Assembly (NCBI RefSeq): GCF_021044685.1
Contig: NZ_CP088014.1
Coordinates: forward strand, 4,760,001 to 4,824,000
Direction: 5' to 3'
DNA length: 64,000 nucleotides
Origin: Bradyrhizobium daqingense
Lineage (GTDB): Bacteria > Pseudomonadota > Alphaproteobacteria > Rhizobiales > Xanthobacteraceae
Below the pieces are notes generated by a model, which did no database searches, was not told the origin of the DNA, and was given only the letters and a program-made list of their open reading frames with translations. The position numbers and the translations under genes were made by a program. The stretch's first letter is position 1. The number at the start of each line of letters is the position of its first letter. Of the stretch, positions 15,644-24,287 are shown piece by piece.

Positions 15644-16621
15644 ATGACCATTGCGCGCCGTAGACTGCTTAAGCTTGCCGCGAGCATTGCCGCTCTGCCG
15701 CTCGTGGTTGCGCCCGTACGAGCGGAAACCTACCCGGTGCGGCCGATCCGCCTGATCGTTCCGCAAGCGGCGGGAGGCGCGTCGGACATCAGCGCTCGAC
15801 TGATAGGCCAGTGGCTGTCGAACCGCCTCGGCCAGCCCTGCTTGATCGAAAACCGGCCGGGCGCGGGCGGCAACATCGGGACCGAAGCGGTGGTGAGGGC
15901 AGCGCCGGACGGCTACACGCTGCTTCTGGCCGGATCATTCAACACGATCAATGCGACGCTTTACGACAAGCTCAGCTTCGACTTCATCCGTGATATCGCA
16001 CCCGTCGGCGGAATCATGCGAAACCCGCTTGTCATGGCCGTGCATCCTTCCTTGACCGCGCGGACCGTTCCCGAGCTGATCGCTTACGCCAAGGCCAACC
16101 CGGGCAAGCTGAATTTCGGCTCGGCCGGCAATGGCAGTCCCCAGCACATGGCGGCCGAGCTGTTCAAGATGATGACTGGCATCGAGATGGTGCACGTACG
16201 CTATCGAGGCTCCGCGGCCTTGTTGACCGATCTTCTGCGCGGCGAGATCCAGCTCGCGTTCGATCCAATCTTTTCGTCGCTCGAACATGTGAAGTCCGGG
16301 ACACTGCGCGCGCTCGCGGTAACGACGGCGACGCGCGTTTCCGCCCTGCCGGACATCCCTACGGTAGGGGAGGCCGTGCCCGGCTACGAGTCCGTCGGAT
16401 GGGTGGGCATCGGAGTCCCCCGGGATACGCCCGCGAAAATCGTCGACAAGCTCAACGCAGAGATCAATGCGGGTCTCGCGGATGCTGCCATCAAGGCGCG
16501 GCTGGCGGAACTCGGCGGCGCGCCGCTGCGGGGTTCGCCGGCCGAATTCGGCAGGCTCATCGTCGACCAGACCGAGCGATGGGGGAAGGTGATCCGCACG
16601 GCGCAGATCAGTGCGGAATGA
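15644..16621 (+). CDS. TctC/Bug family solute-binding protein
   Basis: A 325-residue extracytoplasmic binding protein of the tripartite tricarboxylate transporter (Bug) family, with signal sequence MTIARRRLLKLAASIAALPL and family motifs YPVRPIRLIVPQAAGG, IENRPGAGGNIGTE and PDGYTLL. These proteins bind carboxylates and related small acids. No TctA or TctB membrane subunit is nearby, so it is an orphan receptor, as is usual for the many Bug proteins in this group. It may serve a distant permease or a signalling role. Confidence 0.92.
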   Translation: MTIARRRLLKLAASIAALPLVVAPVRAETYPVRPIRLIVPQAAGGASDISARLIGQWLSNRLGQPCLIENRPGAGGNIGTEAVVRAAPDGYTLLLAGSFNTINATLYDKLSFDFIRDIAPVGGIMRNPLVMAVHPSLTARTVPELIAYAKANPGKLNFGSAGNGSPQHMAAELFKMMTGIEMVHVRYRGSAALLTDLLRGEIQLAFDPIFSSLEHVKSGTLRALAVTTATRVSALPDIPTVGEAVPGYESVGWVGIGVPRDTPAKIVDKLNAEINAGLADAAIKARLAELGGAPLRGSPAEFGRLIVDQTERWGKVIRTAQISAE

Positions 16622-16643
16622 CCTCGAGGTATCGGAGTCGACC

Positions 16644-17270
16644 ATGTCCAAGCGCTTCGATGAGGTGATCGCCACGCAGGAGCGCCTGCGCGAGCTTTCT
16701 GATTTGCCAAGCTTCCGCGCCAACAACAAAGTCATCGACCATGTCGATGAGATATGTCGCCGCTTCATCGCGGCCTGTCCCTTCGTTCTCGTCGCTTCGC
16801 GCGGCGCCGATGGGCACATCGACGTCTCGCCCAAGGGAGATCCGGCCGGCTTCGTTGCGGTTCTCGACGACAGGACCTTGGCGATCCCCGATCGTCGGGG
16901 AAACAATCGCCTGGACACCTTTGAAAATCTGCTCGTGCATCCCGAGATCGGACTGCTCTTCATGATTCCGGGCCATGGCGACACGCTGCGCATCAGCGGC
17001 ACCGGAACAGTCGTTCGCGACGGCGCGCTGCAAGCGCGTTTGGCCGTCGAAGGCAAGCCGCCAAATTTGATCCTGGTGATTGAGATAAACGAGGTATTTT
17101 TACATTGTCCGAAGTGTATAGCCCGCTCGAAGCTGTGGAGCCCGGGACACTGGCCAAATCGCTCGAGTCTGCCGTCGCTGGCCCACGCCATCGTGACGCA
17201 CGCGCGATCCGGCGAGACGGAAGCGGAGGTTCAGGCAGTCATCGACCACGGACTCGCCAATCTCTACTAA
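16644..17270 (+). CDS. PPOX-class FMN-dependent flavoprotein (MSMEG_1061-like)
   Basis: A 208-residue split-barrel flavoprotein of the pyridoxamine-phosphate-oxidase superfamily. Visible motifs are PFVLVASRGADGHIDVSPKG, DRRGNNRLDTFENLL and LLFMIPGHGDTLRISGTG. Members bind FMN or F420 and reduce small molecules; the substrate is unknown. The ATG at 16644 is preceded by GGAG. It starts 22 bases after the TctC gene and may be cotranscribed with it. The Cys-containing FLHCPKCIARSKLW near residue 150 is a family feature. Confidence 0.85.
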   Translation: MSKRFDEVIATQERLRELSDLPSFRANNKVIDHVDEICRRFIAACPFVLVASRGADGHIDVSPKGDPAGFVAVLDDRTLAIPDRRGNNRLDTFENLLVHPEIGLLFMIPGHGDTLRISGTGTVVRDGALQARLAVEGKPPNLILVIEINEVFLHCPKCIARSKLWSPGHWPNRSSLPSLAHAIVTHARSGETEAEVQAVIDHGLANLY

Positions 17271-17376
17271 ACCGCGATCGCTCATCAATGGAGCCAGTTC
17301 GTGCGCCCGATGCAGCCCGTTCCCACCGCGAAACTTCTCACCTCCGTCGCCGTTGAATCGCGGCTGAGGACAGGCC

Positions 17377-17991
17377 ATGCCAATCAAGGACCAAATCAAG
17401 AATTTCGCGAAGAAGCTGGTGGTGGAGCGTCCCGATCCCCCCACGCTACGGGCCCTGGTGTCGGCTCGCAAGCCTGCGGCCATCCATTTTCGGGACGATG
17501 GCATCGTGCCGAACAACCCTCATCTTCCCATGCTGCTCTATCGCGGGGCGGTGAATCTCAAGTCCCGGCGCTTTCCTCCCGATGTCGTCATCGACACGCT
17601 GTTCGATATGAACGGCTGGGGCCGGTCATGGCGCGATACGGTTTACGATTTCGTCCACTATCATTCGCAAATTCATGAAGTGATGGGCGTTGCGCGCGGC
17701 ACGGCGCGGATCGAGTGCGGTGGGGTCAAAGGTCGCATCTTGCGCCTGAAGGCCGGCGACGTTGCGGTGCTGCCGGCAGGCACTGGCCACCGGCTGATCG
17801 AGGCCAGCCGCGACTTTCTGGTCGTCGGGGCGTATCCCCAAACCGGGACGTATGACGAGTGCACCGACACGCGCGAGCGTCCCGACGCCATCAAGCGCAT
17901 TGCCAAGGTCCGCAAGCCAAAGACCGATCCCGTGCTCGGAGCCCGCGGCCCCCTGCTGAGATCGTGGCGGAGACAGGCCGCGCGCACATAG
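17377..17991 (+). CDS. Cupin domain protein (YjlB type)
   Basis: A 204-residue protein with one cupin barrel. Probable metal ligands are His94, His96 and Glu101 in FVHYHSQIHEVMG and His138 in LPAGTGHRL. The HYHSQIHEVMGV stretch resembles B. subtilis YjlB. Its reaction is unknown; small cupins act as dioxygenases, isomerases or sensors. It follows the flavoprotein gene by about 105 bases on the same strand. The C-terminal basic tail is probably disordered. Confidence 0.82.
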   Translation: MPIKDQIKNFAKKLVVERPDPPTLRALVSARKPAAIHFRDDGIVPNNPHLPMLLYRGAVNLKSRRFPPDVVIDTLFDMNGWGRSWRDTVYDFVHYHSQIHEVMGVARGTARIECGGVKGRILRLKAGDVAVLPAGTGHRLIEASRDFLVVGAYPQTGTYDECTDTRERPDAIKRIAKVRKPKTDPVLGARGPLLRSWRRQAART

Positions 17992-18068
17992 GGGATGACG
18001 TCCGCTCGCGCGCCGTGCACCGCGGAAGCCAGCCGGGAACACGGATGCTCTTCGCGAGTTGGGATTTC

Positions 18069-18389
18069 ATGTCCCCTCCGAAGTCAAGAGGCTGGCTTAC
18101 CGAGATTGGCGTTGCCACATCGCGACCGGCCGCATTTGCAATCTTCCTCGTCTACGGGATTGCCTGGATCACGGTCGGCAACGGTCTCGAATGGCATTCC
18201 TTCGCCACGCTGGCGACATGGGGCATGACGCTGGTGATCCAGCGCGCCGAGCACCGCGACACCCAGGCGATCCATGCCAAGCTCGATGAGCTGCTCAAGG
18301 TCGCGGGCCGCGAGCATGTGATGAAGGTCGATGATGAGGACGCTGAGGAGGTCGAGTCCCGCCGGGAGGAGATTCGGAGAACGGGATAA
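18069..18389 (+). CDS. Low-affinity iron permease family protein
   Basis: A 106-residue membrane protein. It has two hydrophobic segments (about 15-30 and 35-50), then TLVIQRAEHRDTQAIHAKLD and a charged Glu/Asp-rich tail. The RAEHRDTQAIHAKLDELL pattern is the hallmark of the small low-affinity iron permease family (PF04120); whether bacterial members transport iron is not settled. An in-frame ATG at 18045 would add eight residues. No iron box is seen nearby. Confidence 0.75.
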   Translation: MSPPKSRGWLTEIGVATSRPAAFAIFLVYGIAWITVGNGLEWHSFATLATWGMTLVIQRAEHRDTQAIHAKLDELLKVAGREHVMKVDDEDAEEVESRREEIRRTG

Positions 18390-18431
18390 TCCGCCGCGCA
18401 TCTCGGTTGGGCCGCACGTCGTTGGTCGCGT

Positions 18432-19133
18432 TCAACTCAGATAGTCAGGCCTGAAGTCCGCAAGCGTGCGCAGCTCGTCGGGCTGCAGCAGCTCGATCTC
18501 GCTTCCCTCCCATGCGATCAACCCGCGGTGCCTGAGCTCCTGGATGGTGCGATTGACGTGGACGATGGACAATCCGCAGGCGTCGGCGACGTTCCGTTGC
18601 GTCATCGGCATCTGGAAGCAGCCGTCCGTGACGAGGCCGACGACCTCCAGCCGTGCGGCGAGCTCGCAGATCAGATGCGCCACCTTGGGCAGCGCCGCCT
18701 GCGCGCCGAGGCGGGCGATCCATTGCCGCGAGATCGCTGCGTCGATCAGCGTCTCGCGCCAGAACGCGCGGGTGAGGTGGATGGAGCCGTCGAGAAGCTG
18801 CCGGAGCTGGCCGTGCGCGACGTAGCCGACGATGCTCGACCCGAGGCTGACGAGATCCGCATCCATGGGCGAGACCAGCAGCGTGTGCAGGCAGGGCATG
18901 TCGCCGGGCACGTGGAAGGCGAGGATCTGGCTGCGATCGCCGACGATGCGGGCTTGGTAGAGGAAGCCGCTGACGACGAAGACGCAGCGCGAGGCGTCCT
19001 CGCCCTGGCGCAGAACGATCTCGCCGTCCGCGACCGGGCGCAGCGTGGAGGGCAGGCCGGCGATCTGCCGGCGTTCGTCTTCGGAAAGACCTTCGATAGC
19101 CTGGAGACGCGCGATGAACTTCGGATGCGGCAT
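18432..19133 (-). CDS. Crp/Fnr family transcriptional regulator
   Basis: A 233-residue regulator with an N-terminal cyclic-nucleotide-binding-like barrel (about 25-130) and a C-terminal winged helix with recognition region TQRNVADACGLSIVHVNRTI (about 180-200). Four cysteines of an Fnr cluster are absent, and the exact phosphate-binding cassette of Crp is not seen, so the signal is unknown. I start at MPHPKF, as an ATG seven codons earlier has no support. A 76-residue ORF lies just upstream on the same strand, and a second Crp/Fnr gene is divergent. Confidence 0.87.
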   Translation of the reverse strand: MPHPKFIARLQAIEGLSEDERRQIAGLPSTLRPVADGEIVLRQGEDASRCVFVVSGFLYQARIVGDRSQILAFHVPGDMPCLHTLLVSPMDADLVSLGSSIVGYVAHGQLRQLLDGSIHLTRAFWRETLIDAAISRQWIARLGAQAALPKVAHLICELAARLEVVGLVTDGCFQMPMTQRNVADACGLSIVHVNRTIQELRHRGLIAWEGSEIELLQPDELRTLADFRPDYLS

Positions 19134-19150
19134 GAGACCGGATGCGCGCC

Positions 19151-19381
19151 TCACCGATGGCGCGGCACTTCGACGAAGCGACGCGAGAGCTTCGCGATGG
19201 TCCAGTCGGAGACAGGGGTGTCGCGGAACTCACGGATAGCGCGGGCGAGTTCCTGATCCGACATCGGATGGGGCGGCTCCCGCAGCGTGCCGTTCAGGAA
19301 GGCGTCGCTGATGCGGTCCAGATGCTCGCTTCGCTCAGATGCGAACAAGTGGCGGATGCGCTCCAGGATCGTAGGGGTCAT
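19151..19381 (-). CDS. Conserved-looking 76-residue protein of unknown function
   Basis: Predicted soluble and mostly helical: it begins MTPTILERIRHLFASERSEH and contains DQELARAIREFRDTPVSDWT. No family is recognised. It ends 17 bases before the Crp/Fnr start, which supports cotranscription with that regulator. The balanced charged and hydrophobic pattern argues that it is real rather than a shadow frame. Confidence 0.55.
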   Translation of the reverse strand: MTPTILERIRHLFASERSEHLDRISDAFLNGTLREPPHPMSDQELARAIREFRDTPVSDWTIAKLSRRFVEVPRHR

Positions 19382-19536
19382 GCGGGGGCGAGGTCTGTCT
19401 TCGGGGGAACGGGATGAGTGCGACCGGGCAGTGTCGCAAGTCGGTTAGCAACCTGTGCTTCCGATGCGAGTTCTAGTCCGCTGAACGCAGGCCGGATGTA
19501 TCATTTGATAGAGCCGGTGCGATTTTTGAGGTCCGC

Positions 19537-20271
19537 ATGGAAAAGGTCCACGACGTGCTGATCCGGAACCTGTGCGAGCACACAGCGCTGGCCGACGACG
19601 ATATCGCCGCAATCAAGGCGCTCACCTTCGCGCTGCGCGATCTCGAGCCGAATGAAGATTTCATCCGCCAGGGCGATGAGCCTGAACACTCGGTGCTGGT
19701 CGTCTCAGGCACGGTCGCCCGCTACCATCTGCTCGGCAGCGGCCGTCGACAATATCTCGCGTTTCATTTCACCGGCGACCTGCCGGATGCGCAAGGCCTG
19801 TTCATCGACGAGATGGATCATGGATTGAGCGCGCTGGGGCCGGCTTCGGTAGCATTCATTCCGCATCGCGAGTTGTTCGCCGCGTTCCGGCGGCGACCGA
19901 CGTTCGGAATGGCGGTCTGGCGCGAAACTCTGCTCGATGCCGCGATCTTTCGCGAGGCGATCACCAACAACAGCGCCCGGCCGATGCAGATGCGCATGGC
20001 GCATCTGTTCTGCGAGCTGTTCTACCGCGCGCGTGCCGCGCAACTCGTCCGCGGCAATCGCTGTCGCATGCCGATCAGCCTGGCGCAGCTCGGCGAGACG
20101 CTGGGCATGGCGATCGCGACCGTGAACCGGACCCTCGCTGAACTCAGGCGGAGTGGGGCAATGGATCTTCGCGACGGCGAGCTGATCGTGCTGAAATGGC
20201 GCGAGTTGCAGCGGCTCGGTGATTTCAGCCCGGCCTATCTGCACTTGAAGCGTCAGTCGCCGCCGCCGTGA
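19537..20271 (+). CDS. Crp/Fnr family transcriptional regulator (second copy)
   Basis: A 244-residue Crp/Fnr protein related to the one encoded divergently. The barrel includes EDFIRQGDEPEHSVLVVSGT (about 40-60) and the winged helix ISLAQLGETLGMAIATVNRT (about 185-205). It has no Fnr-type cysteine cluster. The two paralogues share the FWRETLIDA/VWRETLLDA motif at the barrel end, pointing to duplication. A short palindrome, TATCATTTGATA (19499-19510), lies 26 bases before the ATG and may be an operator. Confidence 0.88.
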   Translation: MEKVHDVLIRNLCEHTALADDDIAAIKALTFALRDLEPNEDFIRQGDEPEHSVLVVSGTVARYHLLGSGRRQYLAFHFTGDLPDAQGLFIDEMDHGLSALGPASVAFIPHRELFAAFRRRPTFGMAVWRETLLDAAIFREAITNNSARPMQMRMAHLFCELFYRARAAQLVRGNRCRMPISLAQLGETLGMAIATVNRTLAELRRSGAMDLRDGELIVLKWRELQRLGDFSPAYLHLKRQSPPP

Positions 20272-20341
20272 GCGTTCTGCAAGGCTGCGGAGAAGGGAAC
20301 AACTCTCTTCCGGGCACGTCATTCATGATGAGGAGATGCCC

Positions 20342-20569
20342 ATGAAAGCGCTCATCGCTGCATTCGCGTTTGCCGCCACGACCGGGTCCGCCATCGCCCA
20401 GAATACCGGACCCGCTCCGCAGAGCGGCATGGAAAGGCCGGAGAACACCAACGGCGCCACGGAGAAAGGAACCATGGACACCACCGGCATGAATACGAAT
20501 CGGGCCAATCGGCCCGGCATGAAGGATGTGTCCAAGGGAGAGAACCGGACCGATGGCAAGAAGAGGTAA
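20342..20569 (+). CDS. Small secreted protein of unknown function
   Basis: A 75-residue protein with signal peptide MKALIAAFAFAATTGSAIA, cleaved before QNTGP, and a hydrophilic mature part rich in Asn, Thr, Gly, Met and Lys (MERPENTNGATEKG, NTNRANRPGMKD). GAGGAG seven bases upstream supports the ATG at 20342; another ATG two codons earlier overlaps that site. It is 70 bases downstream of the Crp/Fnr gene and may be cotranscribed. Confidence 0.65.
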   Translation: MKALIAAFAFAATTGSAIAQNTGPAPQSGMERPENTNGATEKGTMDTTGMNTNRANRPGMKDVSKGENRTDGKKR

Positions 20570-20632
20570 AGGCGCCAGCGGCGGGTCGGCGCCATCATAT
20601 TGGCGCTGTTCTTGTTCCGGCTTGCGACCGTC

Positions 20633-20803
20633 TCAGTCGCGCGCGCAGCAATCGACCAGCGCGCGCCAAATGCGGTCGACCTGCTGGGTCCTGCGAGATT
20701 CGAAGGCGGCATCCTCTTCCGCACGCGGCGATGTCGCTGTCCGCCTGTCGCGCGGCTCGATCCAGCGCTCCGAGATCGGATCGTACCATCGGCCCAGGGT
20801 CAT
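20633..20803 (-). CDS. Possible 56-residue soluble protein
   Basis: A short frame MTLGRWYDPISERWIEPRDR that continues with a charged helical stretch and ends VDCCARD. AAGGAG lies 11 bases before the ATG. The aromatic, protein-like composition supports coding, but no family is recognised and the frame is short. Confidence 0.42.
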   Translation of the reverse strand: MTLGRWYDPISERWIEPRDRRTATSPRAEEDAAFESRRTQQVDRIWRALVDCCARD

Positions 20804-21012
20804 CACGTCAGTCGCTCCTTCATTGCCCGACGAATGACCAACGCGATCAACGTTCGCGACGTTCCTCATTTGACGCCATCATATTTGCGGCAGGACTGAA
20901 ACTTTGTTCTTGGCCGGAGAACTACGGGAATCCGGCGCCGGCGGCCGCGCCGGTCTGTGTCGCAGTGAACATACGAAGGTTTGCGATCATCAGCCGGCGT
21001 CGCAGAAGACCA

Positions 21013-21249
21013 TCATCCAAGGCGTGCTTCGGGTTTCCCGGCGTTGTCGCTCTTGGCCGCATGCGCGCGGTAGATGTCGATCGCCCTGTTGGCGAGCATC
21101 AGCTGCCGGCGTTCGCCGGTCCGAAGCTGCGCTTCGATGGCGTCGAGAATGACGTTGGCGCTCTCGTCCGGAGGACCGAGCTCGCCGCTCTTCTCCAGAC
21201 AGCTCCAGGCGATGAAGAATGCGCTTTCGACGGTGCATCGGATCGACAT
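21013..21249 (-). CDS. Small helical protein of unknown function
   Basis: A 78-residue frame starting MSIRCTVESAFFIAWSCLEK, with GPPDESANVILDAIEAQLRTGERRQLMLANRAI in the middle: two predicted helices and no signal peptide. I think small proteins of this style are conserved in Bradyrhizobium but cannot name a family. It lies 74 bases downstream of no gene on its own strand; the next minus-strand gene upstream of it is the alcohol dehydrogenase's 3' neighbour side, so its promoter is unclear. Confidence 0.5.
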   Translation of the reverse strand: MSIRCTVESAFFIAWSCLEKSGELGPPDESANVILDAIEAQLRTGERRQLMLANRAIDIYRAHAAKSDNAGKPEARLG

Positions 21250-21323
21250 GCGCAGCCAACGCAGGCCGGCCGCAGGCGTTCCGTGCGGCGGGCGAGACTT
21301 GCGTCGGGCCCGCCGCTCGGCTG

Positions 21324-22382
21324 TCAGTTCTTCAGCACGATGCGGCCGACGACCTTGCCGGCACGCAGCTCGTCGATCCATTTCTGGACGTCACCCATCG
21401 GTTCCTCGCGTATCGGGGTCGGCTTGATCTTGCCGGCGCGGGCCAGCGCCATCAGCTCGTGAGCTTCCGCGAGCGTGCCAACCATGAAGCCCTCGACGGT
21501 CATGCGCTTGTAGACCCATTGCACCATCGGCAGCGTGAACTGGCCCCCCATCAAGCCGGAGACCACGATCTTTCCGCCGCGCGCGGCGACCGCGACGGCG
21601 AAGGCCATCGACTTCTCGTTGCCGGCAAAATCCACGATCTCGTCGAAGCCGCCCTCGGTCTCCTTGAGGATGCGCTTGATCACGTCTTGCTCGGCGGGAT
21701 CGTAGGCGACAGCCGCGCCGTTCTTCAGCGCGGTGTCGCGCGCGGCCGGCGAGAGGTCGGCGACCGTGATCGGCTGCTTGAACATCGCCTGCGCGAACGA
21801 CAGGCCCATCATGCCGACGCCGCCGAGGCCGATCAGCAGCAAATTGCGCTGGCGCGGACGGTCGACCAGGCGCTTGAGCGCGCCGTAAGCGGTGACGCCC
21901 GAGCACATCAGGGTCGCGGCCTGATTGACGGGCAGGGGATCGTAGTCGAGCAGATATTTGGCGTCGGGCACCAGCACGTGGGTGGCGAAGCCGCCGTCGA
22001 TGGAGACGCCGAGGAAGCGCTGCTTGACGCAGAGGTTCTCGTCGCCGTTCTGGCAGTCGCGGCACTGGCCGCAGCCGATCCACGGAAACACGGCTCTCTT
22101 CGTGCCGACGAGACCGGCTTCGACATCGGGACCGACTTCGTCGACGACGCCGGCGATCTCGTGGCCGAGCGTGAAGGGCAGCGTCATGCCGCGCGTGGTG
22201 TCGAGCTTCTTGCCGCCGCCGAGGTCGGCGTAGCCGTCCTGGATGTGGAGATCGGAGTGGCAGAGGCCGCAGCGCTCGATGCGCACCAGAACTTCGCGGC
22301 CTTGCGGCTTCGGCGTGTCGACGATGGTCTCGCACAAGGGCGCGTCGAACTTGACCAGGGACTGCCTGCGCATCAGCGCCAT
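21324..22382 (-). CDS. Zinc-dependent alcohol dehydrogenase
   Basis: A 352-residue medium-chain dehydrogenase that would oxidise an alcohol or reduce an aldehyde with NAD(P). Catalytic zinc ligands are Cys41 (CGLCHSD) and His74 in GHE; the structural zinc cysteines are 104, 107, 110 and 118 (CGQCRDC...C). The nucleotide motif GLGGVGMMG is intact. GGAGGAAGGAAT immediately precedes the ATG. It ends the run of minus-strand genes below rsmA, 22 bases away, so it may be the last gene of the lpt operon transcript or have its own promoter. Confidence 0.93.
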   Translation of the reverse strand: MALMRRQSLVKFDAPLCETIVDTPKPQGREVLVRIERCGLCHSDLHIQDGYADLGGGKKLDTTRGMTLPFTLGHEIAGVVDEVGPDVEAGLVGTKRAVFPWIGCGQCRDCQNGDENLCVKQRFLGVSIDGGFATHVLVPDAKYLLDYDPLPVNQAATLMCSGVTAYGALKRLVDRPRQRNLLLIGLGGVGMMGLSFAQAMFKQPITVADLSPAARDTALKNGAAVAYDPAEQDVIKRILKETEGGFDEIVDFAGNEKSMAFAVAVAARGGKIVVSGLMGGQFTLPMVQWVYKRMTVEGFMVGTLAEAHELMALARAGKIKPTPIREEPMGDVQKWIDELRAGKVVGRIVLKN

Positions 22383-22404
22383 ATTCCTTCCTCCGAAATT
22401 CCTG

Positions 22405-23262
22405 TTATTCAGCCTGCTTTCGTATATCCGCCAATTCGCAGGCCATGGCAACAAAGCCGGAAATCGGAATGGTCTCGGCGCGCCGCGTCGCATCGACGCC
22501 GGCCGCTTGCGTGAGCCGCGCGGGATCGGCGCCGAGCGATTTCAGGCTTTGCCGCAGCATCTTGCGGCGCTGGCCGAACGCTGCGGCTGCGACCTGCTCG
22601 AGCAGTCTGCGATCGCACGGCAAAGGTTCTGCACGCGGTGTGAGGCGCACGACGGAGGAGGTGACCTTCGGCGGCGGCACGAAGGCGGACGGCGCGATGT
22701 CGAACAGGATCTTGGTCTCGCAGCGCCAATTGGCGAGGACGCCGAGACGGCCATAGGCCTCCTCGTCCTCGCGCGCGACGATGCGCTCGCCGACCTCGCG
22801 CTGGAACATCAGCACCATCATCTCGTACCAGGGCGCCCAGGGCTCGATCGTGAGCCAGTTGATGAGGAGCTGGGTCGCGATGTTGTAGGGCAGGTTGGCG
22901 ACGATCTTTGCGCGTTCGCCATCGAGCAGCGGGCGCGGGTCGAAGGTCATGGCATCGCCGTGCACGATCTCGAGCCGGCCGGGGTAGCGCGCGGAGATAT
23001 CCTGCAAGGCCGGGATCGCGCGCTCGTCATGCTCGATGGCGATGACGCGCTGCGCGCCGAGCGCGAGCAAGGCCCGCGTCAGCCCGCCCGGGCCAGGGCC
23101 GATCTCGACGACGGTGGAGTCTTCGAGCGGCGCCGCGGCGCGCGCGATGCGCGCGGTCAGATTGAGGTCGAGCAGGAAGTTTTGCCCCAGCGATTTCCGG
23201 GCCGACAGCGCGTGCTGGCGGATGACCTCGCGCAGCGGCGGGAGGTCGTCGATCGCGCTCAT
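22405..23262 (-). CDS. rsmA: 16S rRNA dimethyladenosine transferase
   Basis: Dimethylates two adjacent adenosines near the 3' end of 16S rRNA (A1518 and A1519 in E. coli numbering), a late step of 30S maturation. It is 285 residues, with SAM-binding EIGPGPGGLTRAL and the catalytic NLPY motif in IVANLPYNIATQLL. Its start codon shares one base with the pdxA stop, so translation is coupled. pdxA-rsmA is a widely conserved pair. Confidence 0.97.
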   Translation of the reverse strand: MSAIDDLPPLREVIRQHALSARKSLGQNFLLDLNLTARIARAAAPLEDSTVVEIGPGPGGLTRALLALGAQRVIAIEHDERAIPALQDISARYPGRLEIVHGDAMTFDPRPLLDGERAKIVANLPYNIATQLLINWLTIEPWAPWYEMMVLMFQREVGERIVAREDEEAYGRLGVLANWRCETKILFDIAPSAFVPPPKVTSSVVRLTPRAEPLPCDRRLLEQVAAAAFGQRRKMLRQSLKSLGADPARLTQAAGVDATRRAETIPISGFVAMACELADIRKQAE

Positions 23263-24287
23263 CAGAGCGTCGCTGCCGCCATGCGGCTCGCCAGGCGAAG
23301 CGCCGCGATCAGGCTGGCCGGATTGGCCTTGCCGGTGCCGGCGATGTCGAAGGCAGTGCCGTGATCGGGCGAGGTGCGGATGAAGGGCAGACCGAGCGTG
23401 ACGTTGACGGCGTCGTCGAACGCCACCGTCTTGATCGGGATCAGCGCCTGGTCGTGATACATGCAGACTGCGCAGTCATAGGTGTTGCGCGCGGCTTCGT
23501 GGAACATGGTGTCGGCGGGCAGCGGGCCCCTGGCCTCGATGCCGTCGTTGCGCAGCAGCTTCAGCGCCGGCGCGATGATGGTCTGCTCCTCATGGCCAAG
23601 CGAGCCGTCCTCGCCGGCGTGCGGATTGAGGCCGGAAACCGCGATGCGCGGCTTCGTGATGCCGAAGCGGGATTGGAGCTCGGCCGCGACGATGCGGACA
23701 GTCGAGACGATCAGCTCGCTCGTGAGCTGGGCCAGCGCCTCGCGCACCGAGACGTGGATGGTCACGGGCACCACGGCGAGCCGCGGCGACCACAGCATCA
23801 TCACCGGCTGCGGCACGCGGCCGTCCACGGCTGCGAACTCGGCAAGGTATTCGGTGTGGCCGGGATGGCGGAAGCCCGCGCGATAGAGCACGCTCTTGGC
23901 GATCGGATTGGTGACGACGGCGGCGGCGCGTCCCTCGCGAACGTCGGCGACCGCCTGGCGGATCGAGGCGAGCGCAGCCGGCGCGCTTGATGCGTCGGGC
24001 TTGCCGGGCTCGGCGGTGGCGCGCTCGCCGGTGGCGACCACGGGAAGGGCGTCGGCAAAGGCAGCCGCAGCCTCGCCGGCACCCACCGCGGCGATCCTTA
24101 CGTCGGCACCGAGCGCCTTGGCGCGCCGCGCGATCAGCGCCTCGTCGCCGAGCAGATAGAAGGCGGGCAGGTCCAGCTCGCGGCGTCTGAGCCAAGCCGC
24201 GATGGTGATGTCGGGACCGATGCCGGCAGGCTCTCCCAGGGTCAGGGCGAGGGGCCTTGCCGGGCGCTCTGAGGAAGGCTCGGCCAT
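23262..24287 (-). CDS. pdxA: 4-hydroxythreonine-4-phosphate dehydrogenase
   Basis: Oxidises 4-phospho-hydroxythreonine in the DXP-dependent route to pyridoxal phosphate. It is 341 residues; LTLGEPAGIGPDI opens the protein, followed by the metal-binding region (HPGHTEYLAEF) and the late YHDQALIPIK. Its start shares one base with the surA stop and its stop one base with the rsmA start, so three genes are translated as a chain. Confidence 0.96.
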   Translation of the reverse strand: MAEPSSERPARPLALTLGEPAGIGPDITIAAWLRRRELDLPAFYLLGDEALIARRAKALGADVRIAAVGAGEAAAAFADALPVVATGERATAEPGKPDASSAPAALASIRQAVADVREGRAAAVVTNPIAKSVLYRAGFRHPGHTEYLAEFAAVDGRVPQPVMMLWSPRLAVVPVTIHVSVREALAQLTSELIVSTVRIVAAELQSRFGITKPRIAVSGLNPHAGEDGSLGHEEQTIIAPALKLLRNDGIEARGPLPADTMFHEAARNTYDCAVCMYHDQALIPIKTVAFDDAVNVTLGLPFIRTSPDHGTAFDIAGTGKANPASLIAALRLASRMAAATL

